Shown: in pieces, positions 10,621 to 21,533 of the stretch
How positions within the stretch are numbered: position 1 is the first letter of the stretch
Layout: each line of letters opens with the position of its first letter
From: Heracleum sosnowskyi
Lineage: Eukaryota > Streptophyta > Magnoliopsida > Apiales > Apiaceae
Direction: 5' to 3'
DNA: 64,000 bases
Assembly: GCA_030848705.1 (NCBI GenBank)
Contig: JAUIZM010000159.1
Span: 62,001 to 126,000, forward strand
The notes under the pieces: model-generated
Told to the model about the DNA's origin: nothing
Databases searched by the model: none
The model's input: the letters and a program-made list of their open reading frames with translations, nothing else
Made by a program: the position numbers and the translations under genes

Positions 10621-11480
10621 TCTCACAGGGGCGTGGGGAAAGAGAGAAGTAACATTTGGCCAAGTCTCATTTTGGTGTAACAAACTCGTTACAATCCTCG
10701 TATTACTTTGCTCGTGAGAAGTACTAGCTCCTGTCATCTATCAAGACACAATAGAAACAAGTTAGAAACTTCTCAGCAGCATGTGAAATCAACTAAAAAC
10801 AAATACTACAACGAGGTGGTGCAACCAGGATAAACACAAAAGTTGTTAATATGAGCTTGTAGTCAAGACGAAACTCACAAGAACTACGTTAAAAATAGAG
10901 TTCTCGCTTCACACTTTAATGCACCTACATGTCTCCTAGACTCGCAGAAACACACCCCACAAGTTCCAGCACTTGTGATATCGTCTTCACAATCAAGTTT
11001 CCAGTCCTGCTTTCCCATTTTTTTCCCCTACTTCCACTTAGTAAACACAACTAATACAAACGTCCTCTAGTCACCCTATATAATTTTTAATCTACCACTC
11101 ACGTAGTTTAAAGTACAAACACAAAATTCACATAAGTCAAAAAACACTCTTCTACTTACCGGAATGCCTTCCCTCCCAAAAACTACACCAACAAAAAGCT
11201 AAGTCAAAAATTCCTAGTCCCACCTTCTCATTATTGTGATACTCGTTTTTAGTACTTAGAAAACAAAGCAACAAGCCTTTGTTACATTCTTTTCTCTTTC
11301 TCACATTACATAAGTACGCACACATCCATCATAAACGAAGTACTACCTCAAAAATTACTCCTCAAAAAATACCTTCCACCTCAAAAATTACTTCCTCCTC
11401 TCACAAGATACCTTATATCTCAAAAATTACTCCCTCCTCACATAATACCTTTCACCTCAATAATTACTCCCTCCTCACAT
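10621..11480. other. Non-coding 3' region of the decayed Tat-type element
   Basis: I see no gene. From about 11340 a short CTCAAAAATTACTCCCTCCT repeat (roughly 40-50 bp period) leads into the 95-bp array. Confidence 0.5.
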
Positions 11481-11489
11481 AATACCTTC

Positions 11490-12690
11490 CAAATTTCAGG
11501 GGGCGCCAAAAATTCCTTCCTTCTCAGAAAATTCTTTTCCCTCCTTCCACTACTTCTACAAATTTGCACCAAGAATTTCTTAGTAAAATTTCAGGGGGCA
11601 CAAAAAATTCCTTCCTTCTCAGAAAATTATTTTCCCTCCTTCCACTACTTATACAAATTTGCACCAAGAATTCCTTAGTAAAATTTCTGGGGGCACCAAA
11701 ATTTCCTTCCTTCTTAGAAAATTATTTTCCCTCCTTCCACTACTTATACAAATTTGCACCAAGAATTCCTTAGTAAAATTTCAGGGGGACCCCAAAAATT
11801 CCTTCCTTCTCAGAAAATTCTTTTCCCTCCTTCCACTACTTATACAAATTTGCACCAAGAATTCCTTAGTAAAATTTCAGGGGGCACCAAAAATTCCTTC
11901 CTTCTCAGAAAATTCTTTTCTCTCCTTCCACTACTCATACAAATTTGCACCAAGAATTCCTTAGTAAAATTTTAGGGGGCACCAAAAATTCCTTCATTAT
12001 CAGAAAATTCTTTTCTCTCCTTCCACTACTTATAAAAATTTGCACCAAGAATTTCTTAGTAAAATTTCAGGGGACACCAAAAATTCCTTCCTTCTCAGAA
12101 AATTATTTTCCCTCCTTCCACTACTTATACAAATTTGCACCGAGAATTCCTTAGTAAAATTTCAGGGGTTACCAAAAATTCCTTCTTTCTCAGAAAAAAA
12201 AATTCCCTCCTTCCACCACTTATACAAATTTGCACCAAGAATTCCTTAGTAAAATTTCAGGGGCACCAAAAATTCCTTCCTTCTCAGAAAATTCTTTTCC
12301 CTCCTTCCAATACTTATACAAATTTGCACCAAGAATTCCTAAGTAAAATTTCAGGGGGCACCAAAAATTCCTTCATTCTCAGAAAATTATTTTCCCTCCT
12401 TCCACTACTTATACAAATTTGAACCAAGAATTCCTTAGTAAAATTTCAGGAGTGCACCAAAAATTCCTTCCTTCTGAGAAAATTCTTTTCCCTCTTTCCA
12501 CTACTTATACAAATTTTGGATTTCACATTTAAAAGTCATTTCTAGTGAACACTACTCACTACCAATGCCTGGGGGCATCAAAAATTCCTTAGTAAAATTT
12601 CAGGGGGCACCAAGAATTCCTTACTTCTCAGAAAATTCTTTTCCCTCCTTCCACTATTTATACAAGTTTCAAATTTCATATTTAAAAGTC
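11490..12690. repeat. Tandem array of a 95-bp unit, about 12 copies
   Basis: Each unit contains AAATTTCAGGGGGCACCAAA, TTCCTTCCTTCTCAGAAAAT, CCTCCTTCCACTACTTATAC and AAATTTGCACCAAGAATTCC. Successive CACCAAGAATT blocks fall at about 11564, 11659, 11754, 11850, 11945, 12040 and 12135, so the period is 95 bp. The last two copies (after 12510) contain extra TTTAAAAGTCATTTCTA sequence. Because 95 is not a multiple of three, the short open frames seen here shift at each copy and are not evidence for a protein. Confidence 0.93.
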
Positions 12691-12879
12691 ATTTCTAATG
12701 GGCACTACCCACCAACAATATCCCGGGAGGCAACACAAATCACAACAACAAGAGTAGCATAAACACGAAAATAAATACATTTCATTCATTGAAAAGGATT
12801 ACAAGATAAAGAAGATCAATGAAAGACAAGCCCCTCAAGACTTCAGTACAATATCAAATAAAAGATAGAACGTTAAACT

Positions 12880-13510
12880 AAGTAGAGGCATCTTCATCAT
12901 CAGCCTCCTCGCGGTCTACCTCACCCTTCAACTCCTGCAACTTCATCAACACAGCTTTACATTTGGCCATCTCCCAATCCCTCAAACGGTCAATCTTGTG
13001 CATGTAAAAGTGGTGCAGCTAGTTTTTCTCACGGACCAGCTCTTCAATAGCATCACAAGCCCGTGCACCAAGAGGCACATTTATCCAGATGTCATAGTGA
13101 CACTCCCTAGTGGCACACCGCTCAAATCTCCGACCAACGTTGTTCCCAGCCCATATAGTCTTCATGACCACCGGCATGTCACGGTAGCAAGTAGTTCTCC
13201 TACTTTCCATAAAGAGTTTTTTCAAGACCTACAAAAATGAAATAAGAGATGAGAGATTTCAAGAAAGCAAGGTAATCAAACACTTGGATACAACTCAAAC
13301 ATTTATAGGGTCTCACCAGCTAGCCGTTGTAAGAGAGCCGTTGAAGTCATTAATCTCAAGAATCCCATCAACGATACACATTTAATCCTCCAACTCACTA
13401 AAGTAAGTTGAAGGAGTGGGGGCAATGTTAATACCCTCACGGAAGAAACCACTTTGCCTTCCAGATATGACCATGTCCCGGAAACATTCAATGGACAACT
13501 TGTCACACCA
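12880..13510 (-). pseudogene. Remnant of the antisense ORF of the decayed Tat-type element
   Basis: On the minus strand, exon-like pieces are visible. One (about 13510-13380) reads KLSIECFRDMVISGRQSGFF and ends in a stop at about 13383. A second (13225-12883) reads SRRTTCYRDMPVVMKTIWAG, VPLGARACDAIEELVREKN, then, after a stop, HKIDRLRDWEMAKCKAVL and a Glu/Asp-rich end (EEADDEDAST). The helical, charged end is similar in style to the C-terminal coiled-coil of the antisense gene at 59646-61861, and the position between pol and the 3' LTR is the same. At least one internal stop breaks it. Confidence 0.55.
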
Positions 13511-13595
13511 TAAAATTGACCAAGAAAAATAAATCAAGACAACGCTTTTTCCTCCGGACCAAAGACACCTCCTTCCTCCAGCACATTCCACCTCT

Positions 13596-14088
13596 TGGGC
13601 AAAGAGTGTTCCCTCCAATACCACATTTTGTCTTGTGCACTAAGGCTGCTCCCTTATCCAATACTCCTATACAATGAGATGTTCTCACGGAAGCAATCAC
13701 CTTGACAACAAGAAGTAAAAATGGGCAAGTCATCAACTCACACCTGTCAAAAAGAAGGGAACATTCTTCCGGATCAGGAGACAAAGGGAGGTAACACTAA
13801 ATAGTATAAATACTGCAAGTAACCTCACACATGAGGGGGTTCTAATTTTTCTACACATTTCACTCTCACACTCACACATTTGCTCTCAAATATCAGTCAC
13901 CAAGTAATAATATTTCTGATATTGTTTCTTGTATTCTCCACCACAAAGTTACTTACTCTCACGTCGGAGGTGCTTGGCGGCCACCACCCCCGGTTTTGCA
14001 AAGTCCCGACCAACATCACACCACATTTCTGACTAAGCATTGCCGGAAGAGGGAAAAGTACGGTAGAGTGGAGCAAGAAGTATTATCA
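13596..14088 (+). repeat. 3' LTR of the decayed Tat-type element
   Basis: This is related to 7760-8150 along its length but contains about 110 bp (roughly 13682-13791) that the left LTR lacks. There is no polypurine tract just before it, so its left edge is uncertain. It ends at TTATCA like the left copy. Confidence 0.65.
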
Positions 14089-14245
14089 GTACCTAATGCC
14101 GGTGGTTTTAATATTTTTACTTGGTACCTAATGCAGGTGGTTTTAATATTTTTAATTGGTACCTAATCCCGGTGGTTTTAATAAGTTGATGCAGGTAGTT
14201 GGTACCTAATCCCGGTGGTTTTAATAAGTTGATGCAGGATTTTTG
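14089..14245. repeat. Short tandem repeats of a GGTACCTAAT..GGTGGTTTTAATA unit
   Basis: Four copies of GGTACCTAAT(GC/CC)CGG or a close variant, followed by TGGTTTTAATA, lie next to each other directly after the 3' LTR of the decayed element. The first two are spaced about 42 bp apart. The last two are longer, with an AAGTTGATGCAGG insert. Confidence 0.85.
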
Positions 14246-15739
14246 TAGAGCCGGTGAAGTAGTAGTTCTGGTTTAACGGGGAGTTGAAAATGAGGCTGAC
14301 TCATGGTGTAGTTATTTTATGGTAAATTCAGTTATGTGAACGTACAAAATTTGGTGAATACTAAAACTAAATCCCTATGTAACTTAAAGTTACACCAAAT
14401 AAAGCGCATGACAAGTATTACATCTCTTTTTAAGGTATCAAGTATGTGCATGTTTTGCTTTTGATTAATATTGCATTATTCTAACGATAATTACATTGTT
14501 GTAATGATGAGTTGAATTATAATGAATTGTGTAGCGGTGGTGATAGAAAATAAGTTTCTTTGCGCATAGAATAGAAGGGGCATGGTGTAGTTGAAAATGA
14601 ATTGTGTATCTTTTGATTGCTATGTTACTGATCAATTGCACATTCTGGGAAAACTTTTTGGCTACAGTCTCTACCGGGGACAATTGTAGATGCAATCTTT
14701 GTTTCCCTCTTTAGCACCATTTCTCACTTGATTGAAAACCCGGTCGTATAGGTTTTATGTATATGTCCTCATGTCTACGTTTGTTGATACTTGTTTGTGT
14801 CTGTGTCCCATTCTCATATCTCGTGAATGTTCAGTAGCACTGATATTTTGTTTTTGGGTTATAGATTCACCTATGAAATATCATGACCAAATTGAATCCT
14901 ACCATTTTACTCATTTTTAATATTTTATATCTAACCGGGCATCAAGTATGTCATTGTTGTAACCTAAACAAACCATTTTCCAATCTATAACATGTGCACC
15001 CCGAACATTAGTAAGATGACAAAGCTCCATAACCAGTACATATCCAGATATCACAAAACACATATATATTGTCGATGGAAATCTGTTGGCCTGGAGTTGT
15101 TCAAGGTTGGTCAACAAGAAGAGGATTTCGTTAGTAGGTTGTCGTTGTTCCGTTGCTAGATTGCCAATGGAATTTATATTCCGCCGGAAGCCCTTCTCTA
15201 CAACCAAACTTGCAACAAAAGATTCCATTGGAAATTTCGTCGCCATCATGAAATGCCGACGGTATGCTGCCTCTGTCTACGGAATTTTCTGTCGCAATTA
15301 GCGGGAAATCTTGTAGTATGGTCAATATAGCTATCACTTGTATATTATGCGCATCCAGCACGGGCTATGAAGCTAACTATATATATAAATAAGCAAAAAA
15401 AAATGAAGCTACTAACTATATATAATTAGAAAACCAGCACAAGTGAATTTAAGAAGAGATTGTAAAAATTTGTATAGAAATTATTGGCTCGCATTGCAAC
15501 ATTCTTGCATTTGCCAACACAAAATAGCATGCTGCCGGCCTCTACAAGTTAATTTCAGGTAGCTGACAATTATCTTGTAAGCTACAAACTTTAGTTACAA
15601 AACATATTTTACGTTAATTATATACCCGTTCGCATCATAAATGTAGTCTACGTTAGTATATGTATGTAAACGGGTATATATTGGTTCAGTACATGACTAA
15701 AAAAATAGCATAATGTATTTTACGCATGCTGGTGTTTTT
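14246..15739. other. AT-rich spacer without a recognisable gene
   Basis: The short open frames here show no motif that I recognise. Around 15170-15300, fragments such as GAATTTATATTCCGCCGG and TACGGAATTTTCTGTCGCAA suggest debris of a DNA element with CCGTCG-type repeats, but no ends could be found. Confidence 0.4.
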
Positions 15740-17113
15740 TTCTTTCACAGAAGATAACTACATGTTGCAGAGCAGTGGTGGTGTGGGTCTTTGTATTGCA
15801 AGTCGAGACTGTGTTTGGAGCTTATCATGGTCATGGGAAAATTGCAGAAGTTACAGGTAGGGCTGCACATGGGTTGGGTTGGCCGGGTTACGCCCATTTT
15901 AGTGACCCAACCCAATTATTTCGGCCTACAAAATTTTAACCCATTTATCCTGAAAAATTCCGACAACCCAACCCTATTAATTTTATGATGGTTTGGGTCG
16001 GGTTGGGTTGGGTTCATCGGGTTTAGTCATCCAGCTAATCATCCAAAATAGCACAATCATCCATGTTTCATAGTGAATATTACATAAAAGTCTTAATTGA
16101 AGCATGCTAGAAATTAATTTAAACACAAGTTTTTTCTAGCTTCAAACAAAAGCTTAAACTGGTGGAAATTAAATCATCAGCAATATTCATAATTTCATAT
16201 AACTTTTTCATATATGGAGAAATGATACAAGACAATAAGACACATATAAATGAATATATAGAAACTCAAAATCAAGACATAAATGAAATATTCATAAACA
16301 GAGAAATGATACAAGACAGAGAAATGGTATACTTATAAATCGAGCGAAAGATTGAGTTACAGACTTGTTACAAATTGAGAAGATGAAGTGAACTGTGAAG
16401 ATTAAGCGAAAATATGAGAGTTGAGAGAAAGAAAGCAAGAGTTAAGAGCGGCTGCAAAATTTAGGGTTTTAATATATTGAAAATGAAACGTATCTACTGA
16501 CTACTATCTAGTATTTGTGCAGGCCTGGACCTGGAGGATATAAATGGGCTGGGCCTATATAATTTAACCGGGTTGGGTTGGTTTAGGGTTTTAATTAATC
16601 AAACTCTGACCCAACCCAATATATTCGGCCCAAAGAAAAATCAACCCAATTTAAATTCGGTTTGATTGGCCCAATTAAGGGTTGGGTTGGGTCGGTTTTT
16701 TCGGTTTCACTAACCCATGTGCAGCCCTAGTTACAGGTGTTGCAGTACAGTATCTTGTGTAAATTTGCAGGTCCTGCTGCTTACAGTAAAGGTACGAAAA
16801 GGTTACAATGTTGCTTTGGTTTTGTCCAACGCAGTTCGAAGTTTATGCAGTGCAGTACAGAGATGCTGGTGTGCCTTATGGTGGGGGGAGATATGGTGTT
16901 TGCAGGTCGAGCTGATAGCAGTAGAGGTATGGAAGAATCAAAGTGGTGCTGGGTTTGTTCGAGCTGCTGCGTTTTTGGTTTTTGTTGTGCTTTGCTGGTT
17001 TGTTCGTGCTGTCTAATGGGATCCCTGGTGTTTTTCTGCTCGTTGTGTCTTTGCACCATGCTTGGAGGTGTTGATTGGGGCTGACATCAATTTTTCCAAG
17101 ATGGCCTGAAGAT
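15740..17113 (+). mobile_element. Probable 3' part of an old LINE (left portion)
   Basis: This is T/G-rich sequence with many TTGCAG and TTTTGGTT-like strings and no intact ORF. It is interrupted by the MITE at 15858-16729 and stops at the CACTA element at 17114. The texture matches the untranslated end of plant L1-type elements and continues after the CACTA element to a poly-A tail at about 21042. No reverse transcriptase motif is left, so the assignment rests on layout and the 3' end. Confidence 0.4.
15858..16729. mobile_element. hAT-type MITE (872 bp)
   Basis: The ends are perfect inverted repeats starting TAGGGCTGCACATGGGTT. Both sides carry the same 8-bp target duplication, GTTACAGG (15850-15857 and 16730-16737). 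The 8-bp duplication and the TAG...CTA ends indicate the hAT superfamily. The subterminal regions are rich in GGGTTGGGTTGG, and there is no coding capacity. Confidence 0.92.
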
Positions 17114-18737
17114 CACTACAATAGGCGCGGCTAAATTCGACTGGCCAAAAGCGGTCGAATTTAACTAAATTCGATTACCGGCAAATTCGACTGCAATTTT
17201 CTCGTCGATTTTAGGTGAGTGGAATTTAGTATATGCAGTCGACTTTAGCTAAATTCGACCGCATAAATTCGACTGCATAAATTCGACTCCCTAATTTCGA
17301 CTCCCTAATTTCGACTCCTACCAGTCACCTCAGTTCTTGGAAATTTTTTTTGAAATTTTGGTGAAAATTTGAATTTCCCGCCTACTTAACTTCTATTCGA
17401 CCGTTCGCGGTCGAATTTATAAAATTGACTGGGGTTTTTGTGAACCGGTTTTATAAAATCCATTGGTGGTTTCCAGTCATATCTGTAAATTTGACTGCAT
17501 TTTGGAGTCATTTTGGAGTCGATTTTAATGGACGCAAAATTATTTTTTGGTATGTTAAATTCGACTGCAAGCAATAAAAAAACATGTCATTTACAGAGGT
17601 CCAATAAGCATATAATATGTACACCCTGTAATGTAAATCAATTACACTGAAATTTTCAAAACAATTAGGGGAGGGGGCAGAATACAAACGAATACCAAAA
17701 ATCCGAGCAACACAAAATATATAACGACCAAACCATCCATAAGTTCAACATACCAAAATGCATTATATTTTACATTAGAAGTTGATCCCAAAAGTTTATA
17801 ATAATAATACTAATATAGCTAACAAAGTGAGCAACACTCTACAAAGTCCAGTCCCCCAAAAGCTTAATGTTAGTTCAGTCCTAATATGCTAATATAGCTA
17901 AAAAAGTGGATAATTCCTTGCATCCTAATCTTCATCATCTTCATCTCGGTTTCTTGTGATATTGGGATCCATAGGTGCCTTCTCAAGACTTGTACCCTGC
18001 AATTCAATATATTAGTAATGAGAAAAAAATAGACAACAAAAATCACATTTTCTAATGAAAAGTACACCACAAATTTCAATCCTTTAAAATTGACACTACA
18101 AATTCATCAATGACTTTTTAATTCTACTTTAATAAAAAACTAACAGATTCTATAGCATACGTGTTCAATATGTAAATTTGGGCGAGTAGTAGAACAAGAG
18201 GAAAATAAGCATTTTGGTTAAAGAACTGGGTTAAATTATGACATTATTATTGTCTGGAAAATTAAATATACATGACTCTCTGTTACTGGCTTAGTGACTT
18301 CTGTAGAATTAGGTTATAGACTTACCAGTTGCAGCGTAACTAAAGTTTTTTCTTTAATTTAATATAACCAGAATATTCATATATAATTTAAAAATATCAA
18401 AGTGGAGTCTGGGAATTTCACAGTTGGATCTGTTGTAGAAGCTACTACGATGGGAATGACATGAAGAATAGCATGGCAAGATATGCAAGAACTGAAGTAT
18501 TATTCAGTTTATGTTGGACAAAGTATTTATTCAGAAAGCATTTGTAAAATAAATCCAGTAGAGAAGCACGAATACATGTATTATGAGTTAAATAAATCAT
18601 CCCCTCCTTTAACATATATGCGTATGTACTAACCATTTCAATCACATTCTTCAATATATGTTAGTGCTAATTGCTTTAATTCGACATATAGCAGGAAAAA
18701 GATCCTACCTAAGGAATACTATAGAGGGCATCGACAA

Positions 18738-19303
18738 TTACCTCAAGAATGACCTTTTTGTATAGCACCAAGGCATAGCAGCAAAGCCAGTGTTACTACA
18801 ATTATGCTTGTGCTTCCAATGTAGTAGCTTGTTTACAACTGACAATGTTGATTCCTTATTGTTTGGATAAATTGGAATTGAAGCATTATCCACCATCTTG
18901 TAAAAATCTTTTCCTTTTGCATTAGGTTCTTCTTCAAAATTCTCAAAATGTGCATTTGCATCAACAAAATCTCTTAACATATCACGAACATCATACATGT
19001 TATCATCATTATAGCCAACATTACCGGAACTCGTTCCGGTTTCAAATCGGGGCACATCTTTCTCACCGTGCAAATCCCATCTAGTATACCATTGCATAAT
19101 ACCATGTAGATATAAATCAAGTCTCACATCATTAGGATCTTTATAGTACTCATTTTCACATTTTTGACATGGACATCTTATAAGTCCCTCATACGATCAA
19201 TAGCAAATTTAAGAAAACTATCCACCCCATTTTTATACTCTTCCGTTAAGTATTTTGATTCAACGTACCAATAATGACCAACCCAACTACGATTGGAAGT
19301 CAT
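18738..19303 (-). pseudogene. CACTA transposase (Tnp2-type) N-terminal remnant
   Basis: Reading starts at the ATG at 19303 with MTSNRSWVGHYWYV and VDSFLKFAIDR. A one-base frame change at about 19190 then leads to LIRCPCQKCEN and LYLHGIMQWYTRWDLHGE. These are the hallmark of the transposase-associated domain of En/Spm-type elements: a Cys-rich block followed by W..HGE. Further on, DMLRDFVDANAHFENFEEEP and LLHWKHKHNCSNTGF match the start of the Tnp2 transposase domain. The catalytic part is missing, so this copy cannot make a transposase. Confidence 0.78.
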
Positions 19304-20594
19304 CTATAAAATATAGACACATTGATATAAGTTGTATGCAACTTTAAAAGCATAAAATCAAGTTATCACTAAGCAATTTATTATGATAATTTGACAAACT
19401 AACTATTCATCACTTCAATTTCATCAATAAATTTAGGATACCTAAACATACATTAATACAAATACTAGAATTTTCATTCACATATATTATCAAAAAAAAC
19501 ATCTACATTATCAAGAAATATTAATATTGCTATATTCACATATACTAACATCTATATTATTAAAGATTAGTGACACTTACTTGATGATTTAGAATGAATT
19601 CTTCAAGAAAGCATAATGAATTGAAAATGGTGGGGGGAGAAAGGAAAGTGAACTTAGAAAAGAGAAAGTGATCAAAGAGGCAGAAGCTGTTCTGCTAAAA
19701 CAGATCTGACGCGGCTAAAATTGACTACTAGCGGTCGAATTTATAAATTTGATTGTTCGTCGTCGTATTTATAAATTCGACTTACTAGGGTTTGCACTCG
19801 AATGTATCGTTCGAAATTCACTGAGTCCAGTGGAATTTATAAATATGATTGGTACTCAGTCGAAAGCAAACCAACTTAATTTTTGAAACCATTATAATAA
19901 CTAATGTGCAAATTATTTTATTTATTGATTTTTTGCATAAACTTTTGAAATGTAATAATCTTTGCATCTGTACGGTTGGATCATTCAAATTTTAATTTTA
20001 ATAAATCTAAATTACTAACCCTTTATATGAAATCACTAACCCCTAAATACAAAACTTAAACCCTACACTACAATCATTCATTTAACAAATGCATCGTATT
20101 CTTTATAAAAAAAAAATCACCGACACTGTTATGATCTGTAATGATTTTTATTGAATACAATATGTTATCAAACGATAGCATTAAAAAAATCATAAAAATT
20201 TATAATTGGCAAGTATTTAATAAAAAAATTCAAACTTCTTCAACTAATGTAAAATCAACATTTTTCTACATTTGTTCAAATCTTATTATCGTAAGTGGCT
20301 AACCTAAATTTTATCATGTAACTCATCTTACCAGGATATTGAGGTATATTTTTTATAAATTTAAGGATTATTCAAAAAAAATTTAAAAAAAATTGAATTT
20401 AATTACGATAAGTATTATGATTGATACTAGTCAAATTTACAAATTTGATTGCCGACGGTCGAATTTATATTGAAATATTTAGGCCAAATTTAGGGGGGAA
20501 ATTTCCCGCCAAAAGTCAAATTCGATTACTTCTTAATTCGACCGTTTCCAGTCGAATTTATTTCTGCCAAAAAATTTGTTTGCGCGGGAAATGA

Positions 20595-20783
20595 TTAAAT
20601 TTGACTGCTTAAATTTGACGGACCTTAAAATGACCATCAATTTATTGGAGTTGACCTTAAATTCGACCGAAAACAGTCGAATTTGACCGATTAAATTTGA
20701 CTGCTTAAATTCGACGGACCTTAAAATGACCATCAATTTATTGGAGTTGACCTTAAATTCGACTGAAAACAGTCGAATTTGTG
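20595..20783. repeat. Two tandem copies of a subterminal unit of the CACTA element
   Basis: GACGGACCTTAAAATGACC, followed by ATCAATTTATTGGAGTTGAC and CGA.TGAAAACAGTCGAATTT, occurs twice about 100 bp apart with few differences. It is a recent local duplication at the right end of the element. Confidence 0.85.
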
Positions 20784-20812
20784 CAGTCAAATTTAACCAA
20801 TTTCTTACAGTG

Positions 20813-21051
20813 GACGTTGCAGCTTTGGTTTATGTGGATGTCCAATTTGTTTTGGAAGGTTGTTTTATTTTGTAATAGTTGCTGCATGGTTCTTTTAATA
20901 TGTTGGCTTCTTTGGTTTTTCTTTTGGATTATCCCTTGCAAATTATTTCTTGGGATATTTTTTGGACTTGAGATTGTTTTCTCATGATTGTATATTTTGT
21001 TTGTTTTTTATAAAATTTACACGAGTTGCCATCCTCATTTACCCAAAAAAA
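20813..21051 (+). mobile_element. Probable 3' end and poly-A tail of the split LINE
   Basis: The GT-rich sequence continues from before the CACTA element and ends with ATAAAATTTACACGAGTTGC followed by CATCCTCATTTACCC and an A-run at about 21042-21051. An ending of this kind, without a terminal repeat, is typical of plant LINEs. No target duplication was identified because the left end is unknown. Confidence 0.45.
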
Positions 21052-21533
21052 AAATAGCATAATGTAATCATTTTCAATATCCTCAGAGAATTAAAATTTT
21101 AAAAATTCCCTAATAAATTCAATCAATAGATTCTGTACGCTTTATTCTTAAAAACAACACGCCCAAACAAATTTAGCAAAAAAAAACTTGCCCTAACAAG
21201 TCACAGTAACATGAATATCTTTCTTAGCTTGACACTGCCTATATATACGAATATGTGTTGCTGCTGCCAAAATCAAATTAAGGGCGCCTATAAATATGTA
21301 AACATCTACAAGGAGAGATGTTGGCAAAGGTTAAACTTGGAGCAGGGACCTAGTCTTCCCTGCCTAAACAAAGTATGTCTAATAAAAGACACTGAAATAA
21401 CGGTTGGTGTTTCCCCACCCTTTATCACACACTTGGAATTTGTTGGACGCAGATTTTCCTCCAATTTCTTCAGACCGACCATAGCTTTTCTAGTTTTCTC
21501 TCCTCTAACCTCGTCTGCAACTCCATTTTTCCC
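21052..21533. promoter_or_regulatory. Upstream region of the DnaJ-like gene
   Basis: This 480-bp AT-rich stretch precedes the start codon at 21534. A TATATATAC string (about 21239-21247) and CTATAAATAT (21289-21298) could serve as TATA elements. Transcription starts cannot be fixed from the sequence. Confidence 0.35.

Larger units (their letters stand above)
7760..14088 (+). mobile_element. Decayed Ty3/gypsy LTR retrotransposon, Tat type
   Basis: Two related LTRs (about 7760-8150 and 13596-14088) bracket this 6.3-kb element. The 5' LTR ends in TTATCA and is followed directly by TTTGGCGCTAGAAGGAGGGG, the same post-LTR (primer-binding) sequence as in the element at 52467. Gag, protease and reverse transcriptase are missing. 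What remains is a second RNase H remnant, the two ends of an integrase, an antisense ORF remnant and three repeat arrays. The dual RNase H arrangement inferred from the related element, the antisense ORF and the shared primer site point to the Tat group. Stop codons and frame changes throughout show an old, dead copy. Confidence 0.75.
17114..20812. mobile_element. CACTA-type element, deletion derivative (3.7 kb)
   Basis: The left end is CACTACAATAGGCGCGGC. The right end, reverse-complemented, is CACTGTAAGAAATTGG. Subterminal copies of AAATTCGACTG / GGTCGAATTT are frequent at 17130-17580 and 19710-20800, in both orientations. A broken transposase-associated domain lies inside on the minus strand. 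The flanking triplets are GAT and GAC, an imperfect 3-bp duplication. Confidence 0.8.

Noticed and set aside
11564..12422. Series of short open frames starting about every 95 bp
   Set aside because: They are the same tandem unit read in successive frames. The period is not a multiple of three and no single protein would result.
15086..15361. Overlapping open frames on both strands
   Set aside because: No recognisable motif. The text CCGTCG/CGACGG suggests repeat debris.
16717..17084. Cys/Val-rich open frames in two plus-strand frames
   Set aside because: They lie in GT-rich LINE-like untranslated sequence, and the composition explains the residues.
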